Positions 1 to 10,120 of a stretch of 64,000 bases of DNA are shown piece by piece. Both the position numbers and the translations under genes were made by a program. The notes beneath the pieces are model-generated. The model worked only from the letters and a program-made list of their open reading frames with translations. It searched no databases and had not been told where the DNA came from. The first letter of the stretch is position 1, and every line of letters begins with the position of its first letter. The stretch is from the NCBI RefSeq assembly GCF_024713975.1, contig NC_091095.1, positions 376,001 through 440,000 on the forward strand, written 5' to 3'. The stretch comes from Paralichthys olivaceus. Lineage: Eukaryota; Chordata; Actinopteri; Pleuronectiformes; Paralichthyidae.

Positions 1-45
1 AAAAAAATCCGATCTTGATGTGATCATTTCAATCTTCCTGTGCAG

Positions 46-2364
46 AGCTGCAGCGTACAGTAAACTGGGGAACTATGCCGGAGCCGTACAGGACTGTGAA
101 CAGGCCATCAGCATCGACCCCAACTACAGCAAAGCCTACGGGAGGATGGGGTGAGAGGAGCGCTGAAGTGATCCACACCTGTTTCCTGTCCTGTTTCTTG
201 TTTATCTTCCTGTTGTGTTTCTTGTTTCTTGTTTATCTTCCTGTTGTTTTTCTTATTTCATGTCCTGTTTCTTGTTTATCTTCCTGTTGTGTTTCTTGTT
301 TCCTGTCCTGTTTCTTGTTTATCTTCCTGTTGTGTTTCTTGTTTCCTGTTTATCTTCCTGTTGTTTTTCTTATTTCCTGTCCTGTTTCTTGTTTATCTTC
401 CTGTTGTGTTTCTTGTTTCCTGTCCTGTTTTATTGTTTATCTTCCTGTTGTGTTTCTTGTTTCCTGTCCTGTTTTATTGTTTATCTTCCTGTTGTGTTTC
501 TTGTTTCCTGTCCTGTTTTATTGTTTATCTTCCTGTTGTGTTTCTTGTTTCTTGTTTATCTTCCTGTTGTGTTTCTTGTTTCTTGTTTATCTTCCTGTTG
601 TGTTTATTATTTCCTGTCCTGTTTCTTGTTTATCTTCCTGTTGTGTTTCTTGTTTCCTGTCCTGTTTATCTTCCTGTTGTGTTTCTTGTTTCCTGTCCTG
701 TTTCTTGTTTATCTTCCTGTTGTGTTTCTTGTTTCCTGTTTATCTTCCTGTTGTTTTTCTTGTTTCCTGTTTATCTTCCTGTTGTGTTTCTTGTTTCCTG
801 TCCTGTTTCTTGTTTCCTGTCCTGTTTCTTGTTTATCTTCCTGTTGTGTTTCTTGTTTCCTGTTTATCTTCCTGTTGTGTTTCTTGTTTCCTGTTTATCT
901 TCCTGTTGTGTTTCCTGTTTATCTTCCTGTTGTGTTTCTTGTTTCTTGACATATTTCCTGACGTCTTGTCGTGTCGTTATATTTCAGTCTGGCTCTTGCG
1001 AGCCTCAACAAACACACAGAAGCAGCAACTTACTATAAAAAAGCTCTGGAGCTGGACCCCGACAACGACACGTATAAAACCAACCTGAAGATCGCGGAGG
1101 AGAAGATGGATACGTCCAGTCCAGTAAGAGGAGACGACACTGAGTGTGAGCAGCGAGTTTCTGATGGATGTTGTATTCACGTCTCTGTCTCCTCTCTCAG
1201 ACAGCAGGGATGGGTGGAGTCGACCTGGCTGGTTTGCTCAGTAACCCCGGCTTCATGAACATGGTGAGAAAACTCTGGTTCTGTCAAAGCTGCGACATTC
1301 ACCCCCCTAACCCTTTGTGTGTTGTTCTGAACCAGAAGAGCTGCTGCTGTAACAAATCCACTAAACTCTGGTTGTTAAGAACTGATCTCAGTTCAGCTTC
1401 ACTCTTCCACTGGAGCTGATGGAGACTCTCAGTCACTTGTTCTCTCAGGAGATGAACCCACTCAGCAGAGTGAGAGAACAGACGCTCAGGGAGCGAAGGA
1501 GGAACGTTCTCCACGTTCACTCATCAGACTCACTTTAATCAAACTGAGGGTTAAAGTATCTCTGGTGTCCTGTCGTTATTTGTTTCTTCCAGCTGATTGT
1601 TGTGACACCATGTCTGAGCTGCAGTGGAAGTGGTGGAGATGTTTGCACTTGATTGACTGAGTCTGTGTGTGTGTGTGTCTCTGCAGGCGTCGTCTCTGAT
1701 GAACAACCCTCAGGTTCAGCAGCTGTAAGTTTGTTTTCTCCTCTAGTCGTTGATTTTTACATTTTAAACATTACGTATCATTTGACGTTTTTATCTAAAG
1801 CGACTTAAAATAAGTGCATCAACCACGAGGGAACAAACCAGAACAACAACAATCTGTCAGTACATTAGCTTCAAAAAGCTACAAGTGTGTTTCTCAAAGT
1901 TAACGTCTCGTCTGCTCGCTCTCTTCCAGGATGTCAGGGATGATGTCCGGAGCATACGGCGGAATGGGGGGAGTAGGGGCAGGAGGTGGGGCAGGAGCTG
2001 GAGCAGGAGTTGGAGCAGGAGTTGGAGCAGGAGTGGGAGCAGGAGCTGGAGCAGGGGTCGGAGCAGGAGTCGGAGCAGGAGCTGGAGCAGGAGTCGGAGC
2101 AGGAGCTGCAGTCCCTGGAGCAGCTGGAGCCGGAGATTTATCAGGACTGATCCAGGCGTACGTACCTGACTCAGATTTTTCCCAGCATGCTTTCTGTCAG
2201 GTGGAGATGATTTGCTGACGTGCTCAGATGTTCTTGTGGTTCTGCGTTGCAGAGGTCAGCAGTTCGCTCAGCAGATGCAGCAGCAGAACCCCGAACTCAT
2301 TGAACAGCTGAGGAGTCAAATCCGCAACCGAACGCCCAGCACAGGAAACGAGGAGCAGCCGTGA
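46..2364 (+). CDS. sgta: SGTA co-chaperone, 3' part (5' exons lie outside the window)
   Basis: Coding exons read as 46-150, 988-1123, 1201-1263, 1687-1724, 1930-2157 and 2253-2364; all phases join and all introns are GT-AG. About 226 residues are visible, starting inside the TPR domain ([20 protein letters not shown], then [20 protein letters not shown]). Next come the NP-rich segment ([22 protein letters not shown]) and the Gln-rich tail ([20 protein letters not shown]). The family is a cytosolic homodimer that binds HSP70/HSP90 through its TPRs. Its C-terminus receives tail-anchored and mislocalised membrane proteins and passes them to the BAG6/GET pathway. Oddity: exon 1930-2157 carries a long Gly-Ala/Val stretch where human SGTA, as I recall it, has a short Gly/Asn/Pro/Ser linker. 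The paralogue SGTB is less likely from the TPR residues and from the neighbour slc39a3, which also adjoins SGTA in human. Confidence 0.95.
182..948. repeat. Pyrimidine-rich minisatellite in an sgta intron
   Basis: Roughly 770 bp of tandem copies built from the words TTTCTTGTTTATCTTCCTG, TTGTGTTTCTTG and TTTCCTGTCC in varying order. It fills nearly the whole intron between exons 46-150 and 988-1123. The array lacks stop codons in all three forward frames, which produces long Phe/Leu/Cys/Ser-rich open frames that are not genes. The strand asymmetry is extreme: the + strand has very few adenines. Confidence 0.95.
1960..2125 (+). repeat. Coding Gly-Ala/Gly-Val repeat inside sgta exon 1930-2157
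   Basis: An in-frame run of GGA-GCA and GGA-GTN codon pairs encodes about 45-50 residues of alternating Gly with Ala or Val, flanked by [13 protein letters not shown] on one side and [16 protein letters not shown] on the other. The DNA period is mostly 6, with 12- and 18-bp higher-order units. It lies between the NP-rich segment and the Gln-rich client-binding tail. Confidence 0.9.
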
Positions 2365-2813
2365 CATCAGACACGGTCAGTAAACAAATAAATAAATAAA
2401 TAGAATCTGTTTCAATCTCTTAAAAAAATTCAATGTTAATAGATGATTATTTCTCATTCACTGATTTTCTGACAAGTCTAGAGATGTCCACACATCTTCG
2501 ATCCACAACTCATGAGTTCGAGTCACAAATAGAAAAGGTTGATCTTATTTCCTGTCTCTGTTCCAGGTTGTGAGATTCTCACAGGAGGAGACGAACAGAC
2601 CGAGTCCTTTTTTTTCTTTTTGATCTGGATCATTAACGCTCGAAGGACTTGAAAGAGGTTTTTTTCCATCACTGAATAATTCCTGCATGAGAGAGAGTGG
2701 GGGGGCTCATTCAGGAGCCATGTCACCAAAAACGACGCCCACTTCCTGTGGCGCTGTGTTTTTTATGAAGAACCATGTGACGCAACACTTTGACATCAAA
2801 CACATTAAAATCT

Positions 2814-2819
2814 AATAAA
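2814..2819 (+). terminator. Probable polyadenylation signal of sgta
   Basis: AATAAA lies 450 bases after the stop codon. Overlapping AATAAA copies in a (AATA)n run near 2386-2400, just after the stop, are an alternative. A donor-like GTCAGT at 2376 and an acceptor-like TTCCAG ending near 2565 would allow a spliced 3' UTR. I cannot tell which end is used. Confidence 0.5.
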
Positions 2820-2878
2820 CTGAGCTCTGATAACGACAATGTCCCAGATGTTAAACAGCTGCAGAGTAGGAACTATAG

Positions 2879-2946
2879 TGTGTGTGTGTGTGTGTGTGTG
2901 CGTGTGTGCGTGTGTGTTGTGTGCGTGTGTGTTGTGTGCGTGTGTG
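2879..2946. repeat. (TG)n microsatellite with TGCG/TTG interruptions
   Basis: Dinucleotide TG run broken by CG and TTG steps, just downstream of the putative sgta poly(A) signal. The sequence from 2950 to 3250 is AT-rich and shows no gene. Confidence 0.95.
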
Positions 2947-3255
2947 AGTACATGAGTGAGTACATGTGTGTGAGTGTCAAGTCACAGAGCTATTTAAACA
3001 GAGTTTGGAAATTAAAAGAGCATCTCAACATTTTACATCTTCTGTCTGATGAGTTTTCTCTGCTGTCAAATAATAAAAACTATACACACATACTGTTTTG
3101 AATAACAATATAATAATATCGATATTGACAATAAGTTATAATAGTAAGTTTTGCACAAATTCATTTCTGAAGTGAAAACTAAAGAATAAAACACTTATAT
3201 AGGACAAGATGCTGATTATCTGTTGTACATTTTTAAGGTCTTCTGCACAAAAAAA

Positions 3256-5197
3256 GTTAGGGTTAGGGTTAGGCAGATGGCAGATGTTAGCAGCAGCCAC
3301 CAGCAGGTGTTAGCAGATGTTAGCAGCAGCCACCAGCAGGTGTTAGCAGATGTTAGCAGCAGACACCAGCAGATGTTAGCAGGTGTTAGCAGATGTTAGC
3401 AGCAGCCACCAGCAGGTGTTAGCAGATGTTAGCAGCAGCCACCAGCAGGTGTTAGCAGATGTTAGCAGCAGCCACCAGCAGGTGTTAGCAGATGTTAGCA
3501 GGTGTTAGCAGATGTTAGCAGCAGCCACCAGCAGGTATTAGCAGGTGTTAGCAGATGTTAGCAGCAGCCACCAGCAGGTATTAGCAGGTGTTAGCAGCAG
3601 CCACCAGCAGGTATTAGCAGGTGTTAGCAGATGTTAGAAGCAGCCACCAGCAGGTGTTAGCAGGTGTTAGCAGCAGCCACCAGCAGGTGTTAGCAGATGT
3701 TAGCAGGTGTTAGCAGATGTTAGCAGCAGCCACCAGCAGGTATTAGCAGGTGTTAGCAGATGTTAGCAGCAGCCACCAGCAGGTATTAGCAGGTGTTAGC
3801 AGCAGCCACCAGCAGGTGTTAGCAGATGTTAGCAGCAGCCACCAGCAGGTGTTAGCAGATGTTAGCAGCAGACACCAGCAGATGTTAGCAGGTGTTAGCA
3901 GATGTTAGCAGCAGCCACCAGCAGGTGTTAGCAGATGTTAGCAGCAGCCACCAGCAGGTGTTAGCAGATGTTAGCAGCAGCCACCAGCAGGTGTTAGCAG
4001 GTGTTAGCAGCAGCCACCAGCAGGTGTTAGCAGATGTTAGCAGATGTTAGCAGCAGCCACCAGCAGGTATTAGCAGGTGTTAGCAGATGTTAGCAGCAGC
4101 CACCAGCAGGTATTAGCAGGTGTTAGCAGCAGCCACCAGCAGGTATTAGCAGGTGTTAGCAGATGTTAGAAGCAGCCACCAGCAGGTGTTAGCAGGTGTT
4201 AGCAGCAGCCACCAGCAGGTGTTAGCAGATGTTAGCAGGTGTTAGCAGATGTTAGCAGCAGCCACCAGCAGGTATTAGCAGGTGTTAGCAGATGTTAGCA
4301 GCAGCCACCAGCAGGTATTAGCAGGTGTTAGCAGCAGCCACCAGCAGGTATTAGCAGGTGTTAGCAGATGTTAGCAGCAGCCACCAGCAGGTGTTAGCAG
4401 GTGTTAGCAGCAGCCACCAGCAGGTATTAGCAGATGTTAGCAGGTGTTAGCAGCAGCCACCAGCAGGTGTTAGCAGATGTTAGCAGCAGCCACCAGCAGG
4501 TATTAGCAGGTGTTAGCAGATGTTAGCAGCAGCCACCAGCAGGTGTTAGCAGGTGTTAGCAGCAGCCACCAGCAGGTGTTAGCAGATGTTAGCAGCCACC
4601 AGCAGATGTTAGCAGGTGTTTGCAGCAGACACCAGCAGGTGTTAGCAGGTGTTAGCAGCCACCAGCAGGTGTTAGCAGGTGTTAGCAGCCACCAGCAGGT
4701 GTTAGCAGATGTTAGCAGCAGCCACCAGCAGATGTTAGCAGCAGACACCAGCAGATGTTAGCAGGTGTTAGCAGCAGACACCAGCAGATGTTAGCAGGTG
4801 TTAGCAGCAGACACCAGCAGGTGTTAGCAGGTGTTAGCAGCAGCCACCAGCAGGTGTTAGCAGATATTAGCAGCCACCAGCAGATGTTAGCAGGTGTTTG
4901 CAGCAGACACCAGCAGGTGTTAGCAGGTGTTAGCAGCCACCAGCAGGTGTTAGCAGCCACCAGCAGGTGTTAGCAGGTGTTAGCAGCCACCAGCAGGTGT
5001 TAGCAGATGTTAGCAGCAGCCACCAGCAGATGTTAGCAGCAGACACCAGCAGATGTTAGCAGGTGTTAGCAGCAGACACCAGCAGATGTTAGCAGGTGTT
5101 TGCAGCAGACACCAGCAGGTGTTAGCAGATGTTAGCAGGTGTTAGCAGCAGACACCAGCAGGTGTTAGCAGATGTTAGCAGGTGTTAGCAGGTGTTG
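3256..5197. repeat. 1.9 kb minisatellite, preceded by three TTAGGG-like units
   Basis: GTTAGGGTTAGGGTTAGG at 3256-3273 runs straight into a tandem array built from TTAGCAGATG, TTAGCAGGTG and CAGCAGCCACCAGCAG. Variant words recur at long range: a GACACC variant at about 3362 and 3871 (509 bp apart), TTAGAAGCAG at about 3634 and 4166 (532 bp), and TTTGCAGCAG at about 4619, 4897 and 5099. So there is a higher-order repeat of roughly 0.5 kb in the left two thirds and shorter block duplications on the right. Open frames on both strands (for example 4503-4973) are by-products of the repeat. Confidence 0.95.
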
Positions 5198-5690
5198 GGG
5201 ACATGTCCTCACTTGTGGACCTAAGTGTCATCAGGTGTTTCAGCCTCTCAGGACAGTTTTAATGTGTTTTCAACAAAGTTCCTGAGGTTTGTTTTTTAAA
5301 ATCCTCATGGTTCCTTGCTGGTCTCCTGAAGTTCCTGTTAAAGTCTAAGCTCTCGAACACACGACTCAGTGCGCCGATGTTCCACAGTCACAGTGTTGGA
5401 TAGAGAGTCACTGTCACGAGCCTCCACCGAGCTTCATTTCATTTTTAGATATTTCAAGATATTGAACCAAACTGAAGAACATGTTCATTAACTGAATCTC
5501 ATCATATTTAATAATATTTAAAAATCATTTCAAATGAATCTGTGAGGCGTATTTATTGTGTTTATTGACTTAAGCAAAAAGAAAACGTTCATGTCACAAA
5601 CAAATCAAATCAAATGACACGAGACGAAAATCAAATATTAAATATGAAGATCTTCATTAAAAACTGATCACTTCCTGGTATCGATCGCTG
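5198..5690. other. Intergenic sequence, no feature recognised
   Basis: AT-rich unique-looking sequence between the minisatellite and the CpG-containing segment at 5696. I see no coding exon, tRNA or obvious transposon ends. Confidence 0.6.
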
Positions 5691-5695
5691 CTTAC

Positions 5696-5795
5696 GCAAT
5701 CAGGAACCCGGTCATAACATGTGACGTATGCGGAAGCGTATTCGTGCATCAGAGGAGCCGCGGAGCAGAGGCACAGCGGACCGTGGCCCGGGCAG
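5696..5795 (+). promoter_or_regulatory. Possible promoter and first non-coding exon of slc39a3
   Basis: A locally GC- and CpG-rich stretch in otherwise AT-rich DNA, with a CRE-like TGACGTA near 5722. It ends in a good donor (GGGCAG then GTAAAC, exon end 5795). The slc39a3 start codon lies in an exon that itself begins after an acceptor at about 7685, so an upstream 5' UTR exon is expected and this is the best candidate I see. This is inference only. Confidence 0.4.
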
Positions 5796-6248
5796 GTAAA
5801 CGCTTCATGTCCGACTCCTGTGGTCGTGTTGGTCTCAGTCACACAGATGTGCACTGACGGTGTCCTCTGACCAAACACTTCCGGTGTTAGCAGAGAATTT
5901 AGCTGCAGGGAAGCTAACGGCTGTTAGCGGTCAAGTTAGCTGCAGTCAACCGGAACAGGAGCGGAGATAAGATCAGTGATGTCAGTGATGTAAAGTAGTA
6001 AAATGATTTTATCCACATTGAAGTGATGAATATGAAGCCGCTGAATAATTAACATTAATAATAAAATAAACAGCGAAGAGATGTGATTCTAAACAAGTCA
6101 AATAGTTTCTATAGAGACCGCTTCTGACGCGATTATCTTTTATTTTGAGGTTCCTGACAGGAAGTGGATCTAACGCTGAGATGCGAACTTTACGTTACAA
6201 ACAAAACCGGTTTATAAATTAAAAAGTGAAGAGACACGTTTTCATGAC

Positions 6249-6496
6249 AGGTTAGCTAGTTAGCTGGTTCGTTCACTAGTTAGCTGGTTCGTTGGTTGGT
6301 TAGCTGGTTAGTTCACTAGTTAGCTGGTTCGTTGGTTGGTTAGCTGGTTAGTTCACTAGTTAGCTGGTTCGTTCACTAGTTAGCTGGTTCGTTGGTTGGT
6401 TAGCTGGTTAGTTGGTTAGTTAGCTGGTTCGTTGGTTAGTTAGCTGGTTGGTTAGTTGGTTGGTTAGCTGGTTAGTTCACTAGTTAGCTGGTTAGT
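6249..6496. repeat. TTAGCTGGTTCG-type minisatellite
   Basis: Tandem array of TTAGCTGGTTCG, TTGGTTGG and TTAGTTCACTAG words, about 250 bp. A separate (AACT)n run of about eight units lies at 6653-6683. Confidence 0.9.
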
Positions 6497-6728
6497 TTGG
6501 TCACTGCCCTCAGGGACAGATTGTTACTTGTTTTTCAGGTTTTTTTATGCCACTTCTACTTCCACCACATTTCAGAATAAAGTCTTTCACACTTTTAATC
6601 TGAAATATATTTATGTGACATTTGTATGTCTCAGTTCTCAGCTGCTCTCTAACTAACTAACTAACTAACTAACTAACTGATTATCATACTGATGTTAATA
6701 GTATGAGACTGATACAGCTGTGGACATC

Positions 6729-7312
6729 TGGGCTGCGTTCAGAAAGTCCAAATAATCTCATCTCCTAACCACTATTCCTTGACCCCGAAGGAGAAGCTGT
6801 AAGGAGTTAGGAAAGGAGAACCAGAGTGCGGAGAAAATCACGTACACTTGGTATTAACAGTCGTCTGTCTTCTGACAGTTATAATAACAACAGAATGACA
6901 CGTCCTGAGGAAAGACGTTTTCAGTTTCTACAGAGGAAACATTTCAATCAGCTACTCACAGGAAACAAGAATCCAACAAACAGGACTGAATGATGAAATA
7001 ATGATGTGAGGAACATTTCAGCAGAACAGTGGAGAACAAATGATTCTGTACCTTTTCTACTAGTTTTTAGTTGTGATGATGTTGTGAACTACAAGTTCAT
7101 TATTATGTCATGAGAATAAAACATCTGTTCTGTTTTTCATATTTCCGTGGGTGTGTCCAGGGTGGGTGTGTCCAGGTGCAAATACGAGGCTGCATCACTT
7201 TAAATGTCGCTGCTGCAAACAATTGTCGGGCGGCGTTTTCTCCTTTTGAACAGCTCTTATTGTGGCGGCAGCTGAAACATTCTGGGTTATTTCACTCAGT
7301 TAAGTGTGAAGC
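6729..7312 (+). mobile_element. Dispersed repeat family A, copy 1 (non-autonomous element)
   Basis: Several blocks match, in inverted orientation, the segment at 13446-13949. They include the left-end block GGCTGCGTTCAGAAAGTC, the word CCTAACCACTATTCCTTGA, GGAGAACCAGAGTGCGGAG, TTTTCAGTTTCTACAGAGG, and the right-end block GTGGCGGCAGCTGAAACA followed by TTTCACTCAGTTA. It has no coding capacity. The class is not identified; I could not define clear target duplications. Confidence 0.7.
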
Positions 7313-7317
7313 AGTGA

Positions 7318-7570
7318 TGGAGGAGTGGAGCTGTGGTATCAAGGCGCTGCCAATCAGGAGTCAGTGTCAGCTGTCAATCATGAGGTCTCCGCCTGTTTTT
7401 ATATCATCAAATAACTAATTAAAACCACTTGAACAATGACAGAAACCATCTTTGACAAACATTTATTTAAAGTGTAATTTGGGTTTTTAGTTTGGTCCAT
7501 GTCTCATCTGCTAACATGGAGGAGGGTCATGACTGAGACCGCAGCCAGACACCAGGGGGCAATAGAGATG
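7318..7570 (+). mobile_element. Dispersed repeat family B, fragment
   Basis: It contains GTGGAGCTGTGGTATCAAGG and CTGTCAATCATGAGGTCTC, and then TTTATATCATCAAATAACTA, shared with the segment near 48246-48352. It also contains TTTGGTCCATGTCTCATCTG and GCAGCCAGACACCAGGGGGC, shared with 30335-30735. It is a non-coding interspersed repeat; the family name is not assigned. Confidence 0.7.
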
Positions 7571-7689
7571 ATGTTGAGAGCATTCATGTTATCCATCAGG
7601 CATATTCTCCCCTTCCCTGTTCTCTAAAATCTCTCTCTCTCTCACTCTCTCCCTCTCTCTCTCTCTCTCTTACTGTCTCTCTCAGGTCG

Positions 7690-7715
7690 ATGTAATGATG
7701 GCGTCCTCTCTTTAG
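7690..7715 (+). promoter_or_regulatory. Start-stop codon pair and short uORF upstream of slc39a3
   Basis: In the leader just before the slc39a3 ATG, the sequence reads ATG TAA at 7690-7695. This is overlapped by ATG ATG GCG TCC TCT CTT TAG at 7695-7715 (six codons and a stop). They are in the mRNA if the exon begins after the CTCTCTCAG acceptor ending at 7685. Such minimal uORFs usually reduce or regulate downstream initiation, but no regulation is shown here. Confidence 0.45.
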
Positions 7716-7742
7716 CACCTGCTAAGTGTTAGCGGCGTCAGG

Positions 7743-9955
7743 ATGCAGATCCTGGTGAAGAAGCTTCTCGGCCTGCTGGGATTGTTCGGCCTCATGCTGG
7801 CTGGCATTCTGGTCCCAGTGCGCCTCCTGCTGGTCGACTACGACAAGGCACACAAGTACAGGAGAGCGCTGTCTCTCTGTAACTCGTTTGGAGGAGGCGT
7901 GTTCCTCGCGACATGCTTCAACGCTCTGCTGCCCGCCGTCAGAGACAAGGTACGACTTCTAGATGCTGACTGAACCACTACAGCATGTCCAGTAAGAAGA
8001 CATGAGACAGTGTCAACTTCTAGAGAAGTTTAATGAAGCAACTTCTCTTACAAGTGTTACTGGAACCTGGGCTGTCATTAAGTTGACCATAGTCCTGCCT
8101 GACTCTAAATTTCCAGGAAGGGGCGCTATGCTGCAGCCTGATCACAATTAAAGGAGAAGTTCGGTTTTTTTCAACCTGGTCCTTATTTCCAGCATATGGT
8201 TTGTAGATCTACTCGCCCATAAAGGTTTGGAGTAACTTGGAGTCCTTCGGACGCTTTTAGATCCACACGCGGTCGGTGTATATCACTACAATGCAAGTGA
8301 CTGGGGCATCCACAATGCAGCCTCTAAATAACCATTATCTGCTGCGAAACTCTTTATTTACTATGAATCTCCAGCACTAGTCCCCTGTGAGTCTCGCCAG
8401 CCTCGGAGCTAGCGTTAGCTTAGCGAGTTGCTTTGTTTACATCCTGGGCTTTCACTGGGGTGAAGTCACCGAGGCGCGTAGCCGCAGAACAGGTGACGAT
8501 CATCTGTGTTTGTTTACACGGAGTTTGCTGCTGCTAGTTTTGCGCAACATGGCAGAATACTTATCAGGTGCTTTACAGTACAGGATTCTTTTAAAGCAGC
8601 TGTGTCCTGGTGCTCGGGCCATTCACCCGGTTAAAGGCTAGCTAACTTCAGCGGGCTAACGAGCAGCCTCGTAGCTAGCTTTAGCTTAGCGAACTGATTT
8701 GTTGATTAAACAGGAAGACAACTCGCTCTCGGTTTGCTAAGCTAAAGCTAGCTCTGAGGCTGCTCGTTAGCCGCTGAAGTTAGCTACCTAGTGCTGGAGA
8801 TTCATAGTAAATAAAGAGTTTCGCGGCAGATAATGCGTTATTTAGAGGCTGTATTGTGGATGCCCCGAACCCTCGCGTTGTATTGATATACGCCGATCGC
8901 GTGTGGATCTAAAAGCGTCCGAGGGACTCCAAGTTACTCCAAACCTTTATGGGTGAGTCGATCTACAAACCATATGCTGGAAATAAGGACCAGGTTGAAA
9001 AAAAAAAACTTTTCCTTTAAGTCTTATCAACTGTCACACTGCAGCTTTAATGACTTGTAATGTCGTGCACGTGGTCGCTGGCGTCCTGTGTTGATCCGTA
9101 CATGTAGACGCAGTCTGTCAGCAAACCACAGAAAAACCCTTCTATTGTTGGTAATGTGAAAATAACCATCTGATCCTGGTTCTGGTTCCGTCTCCTCAGG
9201 TGGGCGACGTGTTTCAAAAGCTGCAGATCAGCAGTAATTATCCTCTGGCGGAGACGATGATGATGCTGGGTTTCTTCCTCACCGTGTTCGTGGAACAGGC
9301 CGTCCTCACCTTCAAGAAGGAGAAACCATCCTTCATCGACCTGAAAACCTTCAACGCCGGCGGCTCTGAGGCCGGCAGTGACTCCGAGTATGATACGCCC
9401 TTCATCTCCTCAGCAGGGGGATCACCTGACGGGGCCAGAGGCAGCGGTCACCGCTCACATGGACACCTGCACGGACACTTCAACCCGGTGGAGCTTGCGG
9501 GGGCAAGGCCTCTGCGGCTTGTGAGCCTGGTCCTGGCTCTGTCGGCTCACTCGGTGTTTGAGGGTCTGGCGCTCGGCCTGCAGGAGGATGGAGCCAAGCT
9601 GGACAGCCTCTTCCTGGGTGTGGCCGTACATGAGACGCTGGCCGCTGTCGCCCTTGGCGTCAGCATGGCCAAGGCGTCACAGGGCATGAAAGATGCTGCC
9701 AAGCTGGGTGTCACCGTCAGCCTGATGATCCCACTGGGCATGCTGGTAGGAATGGGCATCGAGTCGGCTCAGACGCTGGCGGGTGGCGTGGTATCAGTGG
9801 TGCTGCAGGGACTTGCAGCCGGGACCTTCCTGTTCGTCACCTTCTTCGAGATCCTGTCCCGAGAGCTGGATGACAAACAGGACCGCCTCCTCAAAGTGCT
9901 CTTCCTAATCCTCGGATACGCTGTGCTGGCCGCTCTCGTCTTTGTCAAGTGGTGA
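7743..9955 (+). CDS. slc39a3: Zinc transporter ZIP3
   Basis: Two coding exons, 7743-7949 and 9200-9955, join in frame to give 320 residues, close to the human ZIP3 length. ZIP3 imports Zn2+ across the plasma membrane. Exon 1 holds the first membrane helix and most of the second (SLCNSFGGGVFLATCFNALLP). Exon 2 starts with the linker and third helix, then KEKPSFIDLKTFNAG. The cytosolic loop has a His-rich metal-binding cluster (HRSHGHLHGH). The helix-4 and helix-5 metal-site motifs are HSVFEGLALGLQ near residue 186 and HETLAAVALG near residue 213. The protein ends in FVKW, as mammalian ZIP3 does. The start ATG is followed directly by the hydrophobic N-terminus typical of ZIP1-3. ZIP1/ZIP2 are unlikely because of the NAG-SDSEY segment. 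Confidence 0.96.
8148..9020. mobile_element. TTAA-flanked DNA transposon with about 228-bp terminal inverted repeats
   Basis: TTAA occurs at 8148-8151 and again at 9017-9020. Between them the ends are inverted copies: AGGAGAAGTTCGG at the left matches AACTTTTCCT at the right. The match continues through the CCATATGCTGG/CCAGCATATGG words and the TAAATAAAGAGTTTCGC/GCGAAACTCTTTATTTA words to about 8380 and 8789. The interior has further inverted blocks around GCTAGCTTTAGCTTAGC. It encodes no transposase, so it is non-autonomous. TTAA duplications are typical of piggyBac and Kolobok elements. It sits in the single slc39a3 coding intron. Confidence 0.85.
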
Positions 9956-10114
9956 CGGAAAGGAAGTCGCAGACTCTCATGACGATACCAAAGTAAACCC
10001 TGTAGCTGCTTTCAGACACTGGACTCCACAGTTCCTCCGTATTTTCTCAGGAGGAAGTGCATGTGAACACAGTTTCTACGTCTTTGTCCACCAGGACTCC
10101 TGATTTAATGTCTT

Positions 10115-10120
10115 AATAAA
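10115..10120 (+). terminator. Candidate polyadenylation signal of slc39a3
   Basis: AATAAA lies 160 bases after the stop codon; a second AATAAA lies at about 10360. No test of usage is possible from sequence alone. Confidence 0.4.

Noticed and set aside
75-1088. Long hydrophobic Phe/Leu/Cys open frames in three forward frames
   Set aside because: They are the pyrimidine-rich minisatellite read through; the flanks belong to sgta exons and all three frames are open only because the repeat lacks stops.
3256-3273. Telomere or chromosome end
   Set aside because: Only three TTAGGG-like units, embedded between genes on both sides; at most a tiny interstitial motif.
4503-4973. Overlapping open frames on both strands with repeated Ser/His/Gln or Trp/Leu words
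   Set aside because: Direct translation of the 3.2-5.2 kb minisatellite; no start context, no family similarity.
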